Positions 11,001-17,668 of a stretch of 64,000 nucleotides of DNA are shown here, piece by piece. Each line of letters opens with the position of its first letter. Within the stretch, counting starts at the first letter, position 1. The translations under genes were made by a program, and so were the position numbers. A model generated the notes under the pieces. That model searched no databases. It had not been told where the DNA came from and saw only the letters and a list, made by a program, of their open reading frames with translations. Source of the stretch: Taibaiella lutea (GTDB lineage Bacteria > Bacteroidota > Bacteroidia > Chitinophagales > Chitinophagaceae); the NCBI RefSeq assembly GCF_008629695.1, contig NZ_VWSH01000002.1, positions 155,410 to 219,409 on the forward strand, given 5' to 3'.

Positions 11001-12550
11001 TAAACTCCACCTCCGTAGGTATTTTGTACGCCTCCGCTTGCAATATTTGATGTGGAGGCTGTCTGTCCCGACAGGTACACATTTCCGGAATCATCTGTAG
11101 CCACATTACGGCCAATGTCTTCGGCATTTCCACCATAATAAGTAGCCCATACTCTGTTTCCCGCTGCATTGAATTTAACCAGAAAAGCATCTCTAATACC
11201 TCCTGCAAATGTATTTTGATATCCACCGCTGGCCACATCCGGGGCATTTGTATAGCCCGTCAGATAAATATTGCCGTCTTTGTCTGCATCCACTCCCTTG
11301 AAGCCGCCCGATACCGTACTTGTATTACTGTTTGCCGCACTCGCTGTGCCATAATAAGTTGCCCATAGCCGCATGCCTGTTGCAGCGTTGAATTTTACCA
11401 GATAAATAGTGCCGGCTCCTCCGATTGCGTTTGCATAAGTCACATTTTGAAACCCGCCACTGGCGATGTTTGTAGAGTAAGCATCTCCCGACACTAAAAT
11501 ATTTCCATACCTGTCTGCAGCGCAACTGAAACCATAATCATCTTGCGCTCCCCCGTAATAAGTAGCCCAGATAAGAGTACCGGAAGCATTAAACTTCGCA
11601 AGGAATGCATCATTATTGCCGCCAATACTATTCTGAAAGCCGCCATTGGCTATAGCTGTGGTAGAAGCCCCATATCCCGTAACATATACATATCCTAACG
11701 AATCCACACTGCAGTCTTGTGCTATGTCATATTGATTACCGCCATAATAAGTAGACCACATAACAACAGGATCAATTGTAAGTGTAGTGCCCGGAACGGT
11801 TGTTACATCAAAACCTATAGTCCCGTCGCTGTTTTGTTTAAACCTGCTGGGAACCTGCTTTCCATCCGCAAAGCTCGAAGGCGCATCTTCGCGTATCTCT
11901 CCAAGCTTTGTTTGCATCAGCAATTCCCCCTTCTCCGTAATGCTTACCTTTTCGGCATCTTTTATATTCAACCTTATTTGCGAAGGGTCGCCACCCGGAT
12001 GCACTACAAAGTCATACTTCAGGCCTTTACCCATACTGTATATAACCCAGTCTATATGCGGATATACATTTTCATACACAACCTTTTTATAAGCATCCGC
12101 TCCCGTAACCCCCTCAGGTGTATTCCCCGGGTAAAAATTATAAGTCGTTGCACTCTTGTCCTCTTTACGGATGACAACATCCTCATTGGCTCCTGCCAGT
12201 TCTAAGGAAAAACGATGCGTTTGTACCTCTCTTCTTTTTGCTAATGCTGTCTGTGTTTTCACATCATGATTCGCAATTGAAGCAGTATAGCCTTCCGGAT
12301 AAATAATTTTGGTAAACTGATAATAAATACCGGTATGAGAAAGAAACAAACCCGTATTGCCGCTGTTTGCCGTAAACACAATATCCGGTCTCGGTTTGCC
12401 GGCCTTATCTGTAATCTGGCCCTTGTTTTCAGTAAACAATAATGGCATCTCATGCATCAGATTTTTTTTATCCGGCATTTTTGTCTGGGCGCTTGCAGCC
12501 AGTCCTATGATTAATAATATTGGAAAAAGAAGAAGTATTTTTTTCATCAT
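8087..12550 (-). CDS. Giant secreted SBBP-repeat protein with seven cysteine-paired modules and T9SS sorting domain
   Basis: This 1487-residue protein has a signal peptide (ends AASAQ) and an N-terminal domain of about 230 residues of the kind found before SBBP repeats (PLLFTENKGQITD, YPHIDWVIYSMGKGLKYDF). About nine SBBP beta-propeller-type repeats follow at about 255-715 (motif GGxxDAFLxKFNxxGxxxWxTYYGG). Seven modules of about 50 residues follow at about 830-1205, each starting with a Cys before LPxxWNG and ending with CDSIVTLNL. Then come an Ig-like domain, a fibronectin III-like domain (FKWAHVAAASGYEVVLD) and a T9SS type A sorting domain (LYPNPNNGIFNV to the C-terminus). It is likely a surface adhesin or stalk; no enzymatic motif was seen. 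It is monocistronic between a -7 box and a strong terminator. Confidence 0.88.
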   Translation of the reverse strand: MMKKILLLFPILLIIGLAASAQTKMPDKKNLMHEMPLLFTENKGQITDKAGKPRPDIVFTANSGNTGLFLSHTGIYYQFTKIIYPEGYTASIANHDVKTQTALAKRREVQTHRFSLELAGANEDVVIRKEDKSATTYNFYPGNTPEGVTGADAYKKVVYENVYPHIDWVIYSMGKGLKYDFVVHPGGDPSQIRLNIKDAEKVSITEKGELLMQTKLGEIREDAPSSFADGKQVPSRFKQNSDGTIGFDVTTVPGTTLTIDPVVMWSTYYGGNQYDIAQDCSVDSLGYVYVTGYGASTTAIANGGFQNSIGGNNDAFLAKFNASGTLIWATYYGGAQDDYGFSCAADRYGNILVSGDAYSTNIASGGFQNVTYANAIGGAGTIYLVKFNAATGMRLWATYYGTASAANSNTSTVSGGFKGVDADKDGNIYLTGYTNAPDVASGGYQNTFAGGIRDAFLVKFNAAGNRVWATYYGGNAEDIGRNVATDDSGNVYLSGQTASTSNIASGGVQNTYGGGVYDAFLVKFNSAGTRVWASYYGGNQAENSYRCLPDSAGNVYLMGQTSSTANIASGGAQNTFGGGIYDAFLVKFNTLGTVILWGTYFGGTGQERFSNGIIDYAGNVIATGFSGSSGLANGGFQNTLGSSFDNDAILAKFNPAGGLVWSSYFGGADAETGNGCAVDSLNNIYMVGGASSSAGISIPGTHQPVYGGSNDGFLVKVGNVNLITGTTITGPFCAGSAVSVPYTISGIYNASNVFTAQLSNASGSFAAPVNIGTFVGTTGGSINATIPLNTPPGTGYRIRVVSSSPVIIAPNNGTNLVIAGASSITTVTDTVCSNDLPYIWHGVSVTAGGTAVASDTITNAGGCDSILLLNLVVKTAPTPLIVHDTTCRNNLPVIWNGITVNAPPTGNIATVVYTDTAANLCDSVVTLQLFIRDTSAVTDHKTYCRNVLPVVWNGITIPATANSNPNYATFNTVNAGGCDSIVKLNLTVNEVYAVSVNDTVCSNQLPITWNGISVPAPSSGNTTTAVYNTQSVHSCDSIVTLHLFIKHASAHTVDSAVCSNQMPITWNGTTVTTGGPAAAVYTTPNAVNCDSVVTLNLTVHNTSAYTQAITICNNQLPYTWNGIIVTSGGTGIAVYTTDNTANCDSVVTLNLTVKDTSASTENITICASELPYTWNGIVVTSGGPAAAVYDTQNVVGCDSVVTLNLNVTTTILPTITVTVFPGSTIPNGTPATFTATITNGGTAPVLQWQKNGINVGTNSATYTDFDIDSADVITCVLTSSIVCAFPNDVTSNPVTMVVVTPPPPCLVPVTLISTDIQFSSAVFKWAHVAAASGYEVVLDLQPTNPTSGMFTTDTVYHASAMLPGVHYFHIRTRCTNGDYSPWITITITIQDGNGSTGTADINANNKELTLYPNPNNGIFNVIGTVSENKAGIDIIDRSGRIIYRNEAATPDGKLNHRIHLSDNLAAGIYLLRVTSGYEVYVIRFVHE
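8930..10080 (-). repeat. DNA encoding seven tandem CDSIVTLNL modules
   Basis: Seven in-frame repeats of about 150 bp encode the pattern C(S/R)NxLPxxWNG ... CDSIVTLNL. The two Cys per module could form a disulfide. Copies are diverged at DNA level, so this is an old expansion rather than a recent slippage tract. Related modules occur in the secreted proteins at 1-1512 and 21454-23430. Confidence 0.8.
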
Positions 12551-12605
12551 TACAGTCGGGATAAGTATCGATTGATATGGTTAAAAAGCATAGCGCTTTG
12601 GAGTG

Positions 12606-12613
12606 CAAAAGTA
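12606..12613 (-). promoter_or_regulatory. Candidate -7 box for the SBBP-repeat gene
   Basis: The minus strand reads TACTTTTG, an exact TAnnTTTG match 56 bp upstream of the start at 12550. No -33 element was recognised. Confidence 0.35.
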
Positions 12614-13212
12614 TTTTATGGCCTGTTTCCTGCCTATAAGCCGTTGGCTATGTATTTTCCATTCAGATATTTAAACGTTTTAAAAACAGATAGTTGTAAT
12701 TCCCTTGCTTCCATTAATAACGTTATGATAATATTGTATCATAGATGTTTTTTTAAATACACATTATCTGCTAAAAAAAATGATGACGTGTTGTAATGAA
12801 GTATTCAATTCCCGTTAGCTCAGGTCAGTAGAAAATAAACAACCTGTTTTTCCGCTGCAGACAATCAATTTTTTTTAATCCCTTCGTTTGATCTGTATAG
12901 TTCTGTTATTAAATCATCATGCTGAACGGTAAAGAAAAATGCGCAAGCTCTTCACAACTACTTTAAGTGCCGGGAATATAGAGTCATTTTTGTAAATGAA
13001 ATTAAAGACGCGACAATTTGATATCAAAACTTAGTACGACGCATATTGGCATATCCGGACTTTTACTTTGTATCAAATGCTGTAAATGATGTTATGGTTT
13101 CACGCCGGCAAACATAACAGACTGATTTATCAGTTTTATCAGAAACCCCATTCAGTTACTCTTTTAAATTGTGCGCACAAGAATTCATTTTTTTCATTTT
13201 AAACTTTAAGCT
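12614..13212. other. Intergenic region between divergent genes, no gene seen
   Basis: This AT-rich gap separates the minus-strand SBBP gene from the plus-strand tailspike-like gene. A plus-strand open frame covering 12572-12796 has no protein-like composition. A perfect 12-bp palindrome, TTGTGCGCACAA, lies at 13169-13180, 33 bp before the downstream ATG and could be an operator. Nothing else is evident. Confidence 0.5.
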
Positions 13213-16200
13213 ATGATTTTACAAACAATTGCAGATTTGCAAGCCTTATCAACCATTCCTTCAGACAACCATGCACATGTGCTCGGTTACAACACTCCGG
13301 CAGACGGCGGTGGTGGTGATTTTTACTGGGATGCAGCTTCTCAGGAACCTTTGAACTACGGAACAGTATTCGACGGGGCTGCCACAACTCTCGTTTCAGG
13401 GGTTCCTACTGGAAAATGGGTCAGGTACTACTCTGAATCCATCAATCTTAAATGGTTTGGGGCAGTGGGTGATGGCGCTACGAATGACAGCTCTGCTTTG
13501 CAAAAGATGATTGATTTCTGTGAACGGACCGGTGTTAAAGATGTTGTTATTCCATTTGGTTACTTTTATCTGGAAGAATCTGTTCATGTAAAGATTGGCG
13601 GCATAAAATTTACTGGACAAGGGAGTTTGCTTCGAGAAGAGAGCGCATGGGAAGTAATGAAAAATGGAGGAAATTCAGCACTGTATCCGGGAGCGGGCTT
13701 CCCATTTTATAGCACCTATAATTATAGTGATACCATTGCCTACAAAGGCTCCATGTTTATTGTAGAAAATAATATCTCCGGTATTATTTACGATGCCTCA
13801 GTATGTGATTCAGTATATTGGAGAGGCATTGGATTTCGTGCGAAGAGTGGAAGACAGGCAGGCAACACGTATGCTATTGATTTCAGGTCACAATTTAAAG
13901 GGCCTACATGGCCATTTAATGTGCATGAATGCTATTTCTCGGGTTTTAACAGGGTCTTTAATTTCAGCAGCGGCGCTGGTAATTTGTATGATATTGCTTC
14001 TATTAATATCACTCATTGTGCATTTAAACAAAATGATGAGGTGCTTTATCAGGGATTTTACATTAATCCCGGCAACGGCGTAGAGACAAATGATAGATAT
14101 ATTTGTTGGGGGCTTAATTTTCAAAACAATAAATGCCACGATAACAGCCGCATTATTTATGGATCTTTTGCAAAGGATTTGGTAACTATCAGTGATAACA
14201 ATCTGGAAGGCAACATTCATTATTCAGATAGCGCAACTCACTATGCCCCTTATGTTATTGATCTCGAGATTAGTTTTTGTTCTGTTAAGTTTCATGGTAA
14301 TCACTTTGAAGGACAGGCAAGTGATTGTGTTTCCATTTCCTCGCTGCAAAAAAAAGCAGATGATACTTACAAAGGAACAGAGACAAGTACGTACCATTAC
14401 GTAGATATTTATGGCAACAATTTTGATGGAGTAGTCTGGTATACCGGCTTTAAACCATATACCTTAACCGGCTGTGTCGTTAAAATTAATGAACGTACGC
14501 CTATTTATGTTCATGCCTGTGAAATTTTGGAGAATGGTAATTCGCCGGTTTATATGACGCCTTATGCATTGACAAATGGAACCATTATTAAATTTTCCGA
14601 TAAAAAATGGCTTTCATCCAACTTCGTTAAAGGGATTAATAGTTATGGAATTACCAACAATAGCAATGAACAATCTTTTTTGGAAAATGGTGAACAATTC
14701 ATCAGAACAACAAGAGATACTTTTGGCTTGGGAAGTCCCCATTCTTTTATTGGTGATGTGAAATATTGCATTTCTGTTTACAAATCAAGAAGCAATCTGC
14801 CGCGTACTATAACGCATTCTGCATTATGTTCCTTTAAAAAAGACGGCGTTATTTTAAATCCCGGTTTTAACGGGGCATACGGTATCGGTGGCCCGCCACG
14901 TGGGGAAAGTCTCATTGTCTGCATTTTTCCATCCGATGGATTATTTACAAATACCTCAAGTAACAGTTTTGCTGTTGGACTATCTTCTCAGGTAGGTTCA
15001 TCAGAGTTGGTAGAGTTTAGTTCTTCTACATTTATGTACACAACAAAAGAAAGCAATCCTCTGATTGTTCCTTTATTTGAACCTTCGGAAATTATAAATG
15101 AGATTGGAACTTTCGAAAAAGGGCAAACCTGGTTTAATGGCACAGAAACAAGAATAGCAACCGGCTCTGGTACTGTAGGAGCATTCTCCATCCCCGTTAC
15201 TGTCGAGGAAATATCAGATAACAAAATTCGATTAAACTATGCCTATTTCATTGCAAAAGGACAATTTATTGAAATAAATCATAGTGAATATAGAATTATT
15301 GAATTAATAGAAGTGCCCGATACCATAAATGTGCCGGCGCAACCAAGTACCTTTTGGATTACACTTGATGCAATACCATCCGGTGTGAATGTTGGCGATG
15401 AGATAACATTTCATGCTCCAACGTTCAGTAACTTGGACTCTGCACCTGATATTTCCTTTCTAAGGATGCCTCCAAACGGAGATTATACGGCTTCAAGATC
15501 TGTCTTCTTTACACCTAGCACCACAAATTTTGACAATTTACTTACATCTGGTGTATTCTTTGATGCCAATAATACATCCGGAACTTCTCCTTTCGGTGAC
15601 CGTTACGGAATATTTTACAATGCTTATGCTGCTGTTGATACCGGATATGGGTTCCAGTTTGGAGCAGATACACACTATGCTTCTATTGATGGAGATAAAT
15701 TTGTTTATAGAAACAGAGTTGGGACAACCTGGCAACCCTGGAATCAGGTTGCCAGCAGAGAATGGAGTAATCAGGCTTTTATCCAAAATCAAAATACATC
15801 TGCTCAATCGGCAAATGCATGGATAAGCGGAAATTTTATAACAGATAGTAAAATTGGCATCGGGACAAGTTCACCCGCGGGAGTCTTAGACATTTCAGGT
15901 AGTGGTGGCAATACTGTATCCATAATCAGAAATACTACTGCAACAGGATATTCCGATCTTAGAATAATGAATGACCTGAATAGTACTGTACACATGTTAG
16001 CCGTAGGATATACCGGGAGCAGTTATCCCGGTTCATATTGGTCTGGTGGTATTTCCGGTGAAGTTGGCGCAGTAGGTACCATCGGTAATTATCCTTTTGA
16101 AATCGGTACAAATAATACATCGAGAATATCTGTTCTTACAAATGGTAATGTTGGTATTGCAACAACTTCTCCTGCACAGAAACTCGATGTAGATGGTACC

Positions 16201-16650
16201 ATCAGACAAAGTGAGGTTACCTCTGCCATGCTGAAAGCCAACAGCAGCGGCGATATTGTTGCTGCTGTATCGGGTACTGATTATGCAAATCCTGCTGATA
16301 TTGAAACCGGCACATATAACCCAACTATTACGGGCTCTGATACCTATACAGCATCTAAATTCTTATATACAAAAGTAAAAAACCATGTCCATGTTTCCGG
16401 GCACGTAGATGTTACACTTAGTGGTCCGACAGCAAACCATAGCTTCGTTATGGATTTGCCTATTAGCGCAAATATAACTGTTGAAGATGACCTTACAGGG
16501 ACTGTATCTGGTACTTTTTCTTCTTATTATTTGTTGAATATCCTAAGTAATTTTATTGAAGGTAATGTAGCTTCAGATAAAGCAACAGTGCATTTTGTCT
16601 CAGGCGAAACAGCTAAAGTTTATGTACAATTTGATTACATCATTCAATAA
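13213..16650 (+). CDS. Phage tailspike/tail-fibre-like protein with pectate-lyase-like beta-helix, no signal peptide
   Basis: This 1145-residue protein has no recognisable signal peptide or T9SS sorting domain, unlike its neighbours. Residues about 75-120 carry the start of a pectate-lyase superfamily helix (LKWFGAVGDGATNDSSALQK, then VVIPFGYFYL), followed by a beta-helix to about 430. Around 755-860 is a segment like the pyocin-knob domain of tail fibres (YRNRVGTTWQPWNQVAS). The C-terminal third has tail-fibre repeats (IGIGTSSPAGVLDISG; VGIATTSPAQKLDVDG) and a beta-rich tip. This resembles a phage or contractile-injection receptor-binding fibre, yet no structural phage gene is nearby. It may be a phage remnant, a fibre for a remote injection system, or an autonomous polysaccharide-binding protein. 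No chaperone-type His/Ser/Asp intramolecular protease motif was recognised. Confidence 0.75.
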   Translation: MILQTIADLQALSTIPSDNHAHVLGYNTPADGGGGDFYWDAASQEPLNYGTVFDGAATTLVSGVPTGKWVRYYSESINLKWFGAVGDGATNDSSALQKMIDFCERTGVKDVVIPFGYFYLEESVHVKIGGIKFTGQGSLLREESAWEVMKNGGNSALYPGAGFPFYSTYNYSDTIAYKGSMFIVENNISGIIYDASVCDSVYWRGIGFRAKSGRQAGNTYAIDFRSQFKGPTWPFNVHECYFSGFNRVFNFSSGAGNLYDIASINITHCAFKQNDEVLYQGFYINPGNGVETNDRYICWGLNFQNNKCHDNSRIIYGSFAKDLVTISDNNLEGNIHYSDSATHYAPYVIDLEISFCSVKFHGNHFEGQASDCVSISSLQKKADDTYKGTETSTYHYVDIYGNNFDGVVWYTGFKPYTLTGCVVKINERTPIYVHACEILENGNSPVYMTPYALTNGTIIKFSDKKWLSSNFVKGINSYGITNNSNEQSFLENGEQFIRTTRDTFGLGSPHSFIGDVKYCISVYKSRSNLPRTITHSALCSFKKDGVILNPGFNGAYGIGGPPRGESLIVCIFPSDGLFTNTSSNSFAVGLSSQVGSSELVEFSSSTFMYTTKESNPLIVPLFEPSEIINEIGTFEKGQTWFNGTETRIATGSGTVGAFSIPVTVEEISDNKIRLNYAYFIAKGQFIEINHSEYRIIELIEVPDTINVPAQPSTFWITLDAIPSGVNVGDEITFHAPTFSNLDSAPDISFLRMPPNGDYTASRSVFFTPSTTNFDNLLTSGVFFDANNTSGTSPFGDRYGIFYNAYAAVDTGYGFQFGADTHYASIDGDKFVYRNRVGTTWQPWNQVASREWSNQAFIQNQNTSAQSANAWISGNFITDSKIGIGTSSPAGVLDISGSGGNTVSIIRNTTATGYSDLRIMNDLNSTVHMLAVGYTGSSYPGSYWSGGISGEVGAVGTIGNYPFEIGTNNTSRISVLTNGNVGIATTSPAQKLDVDGTIRQSEVTSAMLKANSSGDIVAAVSGTDYANPADIETGTYNPTITGSDTYTASKFLYTKVKNHVHVSGHVDVTLSGPTANHSFVMDLPISANITVEDDLTGTVSGTFSSYYLLNILSNFIEGNVASDKATVHFVSGETAKVYVQFDYIIQ

Positions 16651-16699
16651 TTGTCTTTATACCAGGAAGGCATGAATTGATTAAAAAGAAAAAACAAAG

Positions 16700-16738
16700 A
16701 ACAATAGCACCTGCTTTTAAGCTGGGTGCTATTGTTTT
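16700..16738 (+). terminator. Intrinsic terminator of the tailspike-like gene
   Basis: AACAATAGCACC (16700-16711) pairs perfectly with GGTGCTATTGTT (16725-16736), followed by TT. It starts 50 bp after the stop codon at 16650. Confidence 0.75.
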
Positions 16739-16748
16739 ACAGGTTACC

Positions 16749-16783
16749 GCAACAATATTTGTCATTATCGTAAATATTGTTGC
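16749..16783. promoter_or_regulatory. Perfect 12-bp inverted repeat upstream of the 21-bp array
   Basis: GCAACAATATTT (16749-16760) and AAATATTGTTGC (16772-16783) are perfect inverted copies separated by 11 bp. There is no T run, so an operator is as likely as a terminator. It sits between the tailspike-like gene and the 21-bp array. Confidence 0.4.
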
Positions 16784-16819
16784 AATTTTCGCAATTATGT
16801 TTTGTTTTTACCGTAACAC

Positions 16820-17092
16820 AATTGTGTAACACTTAATCAAAATTGTGTACCTCTTATGTGTAATTGTATAGTTCCTAAGTGTAATTGTATAGTTTGTAAG
16901 TGTAATTGTATAACGCTTAATCCAGATTGTGTACCTCCTATGTGTAATTGTATATCTCTTAAGTGTAATTGTGTACCACTTAAGTATAATTGTATAGTTT
17001 CTAAGTGTAATTGTGTACCTCTTAAGTATAATTTTGTACCTCTTAAGTGTAATTGTGTACCTCTTAAGCGTAATTGTGTACCTCTTAATCGC
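16820..17092. repeat. Thirteen 21-bp direct repeats (iteron-like array)
   Basis: Thirteen copies with exact 21-bp periodicity occur, consensus AATTGTGTACCTCTTAAGTG plus one T. The AATTGT core and TAAG block are conserved and the middle varies. The spacing equals two helical turns, so the cores would face the same side of the DNA. Because 21 is divisible by three, the minus strand stays open and reads as RYTITLK heptads, but that frame overlaps the HTH gene and has no convincing start. The array lies 130 bp upstream of the HTH regulator gene at 17222. Confidence 0.9.
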
Positions 17093-17181
17093 ACTGATAA
17101 TTGTAGCAGCTACATTATTAGTTTTAACATTTGCATTTGAAGTTTTAGGTATAGGCTTGCAATTTTTGGCATGATTTTTGA

Positions 17182-17192
17182 TTGTATTACAA
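17182..17192. promoter_or_regulatory. Palindromic candidate operator TTGTATTACAA
   Basis: TTGTA and TACAA flank a single T, 29 bp upstream of the HTH gene start. The half-site TTGTA resembles the TTGTRTA core of the 21-bp repeats, which suggests, without proof, that one protein reads both. Confidence 0.35.
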
Positions 17193-17221
17193 TATACTAT
17201 CAAACTAAAAAGAATATTGCA

Positions 17222-17584
17222 ATGCTTATACTCAATCTTAAACCCATTTTTCGGGCAAGAGGAATAGAAGAACCCACAAGATTTCTGATTAAAAACGGTA
17301 TTCCACGCGATGCGGCATTTTATTTTGTCAATGCACATAGGCCTTATATCAAAATTGCCTACATAGAACGTCTTTGCGAGATATTAATCTGCGAACCAAA
17401 CGATCTTTTCCTTTGGCAACCCGATAAGGATGTCAGGGTAGTTGAAGACCATCCGCTTTTTGCCTTGTTACGTCCTGCTGAAACGACTGCTGATTTCAAA
17501 AGGCTATTGGCCAATGTGCCTTACAGAAAGCTGAACAATCTTTCTCAAATGCTTTCAAAAGAAATTGAAGAAAAAGATAGATAG
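17222..17584 (+). CDS. Small XRE/Cro-type helix-turn-helix regulator
   Basis: The start at 17222 is preferred over the upstream in-frame ATG at 17171 because MLILNLKPIFRARGIEEPTR is a typical beginning for a small Cro/XRE protein; this gives 120 residues. The HTH spans about 5-62: a first helix, then FLIKNGIPRDAAFYFVN as the helix-turn-helix, and ending IERLCEILICEPNDLFLW as in YozG-like proteins. A short C-terminal tail (residues 63-120) has no known motif. It lies between the 21-bp array and a convergent T9SS gene, and a TTGTA-T-TACAA palindrome sits just upstream, so autoregulation is plausible. The target is unknown. Confidence 0.8.
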   Translation: MLILNLKPIFRARGIEEPTRFLIKNGIPRDAAFYFVNAHRPYIKIAYIERLCEILICEPNDLFLWQPDKDVRVVEDHPLFALLRPAETTADFKRLLANVPYRKLNNLSQMLSKEIEEKDR

Positions 17585-17600
17585 GCCTTAATGTAATCAA

Positions 17601-17629
17601 TAAAAAAGGCTGCCCTGGAAAGGGCAGCC
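17601..17629 (-). terminator. Intrinsic terminator of the 17669-20617 gene
   Basis: GGCTGCCC (17608-17615) pairs with GGGCAGCC (17622-17629), and six T follow on the minus strand (17602-17607). It begins 40 bp past the minus-strand stop at 17669. Confidence 0.85.
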
Positions 17630-17668
17630 ATAAGAATAACATAAAGAGAAAATATAAACTGCTAAAGC

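Noticed and set aside
16820-17092. CRISPR array
   Set aside because: Repeats are contiguous 21-mers with no unique spacers and no cas genes nearby.
16808-17338. 176-codon minus-strand frame encoding RYTITLK heptads
   Set aside because: It is open because the 21-bp repeat length is divisible by three, and it overlaps the HTH gene on the other strand; start and N-terminal composition are not convincing.
13213-17584. Prophage
   Set aside because: Only a fibre-like protein and a small HTH protein are present; no terminase, capsid, portal, integrase or lysis genes.
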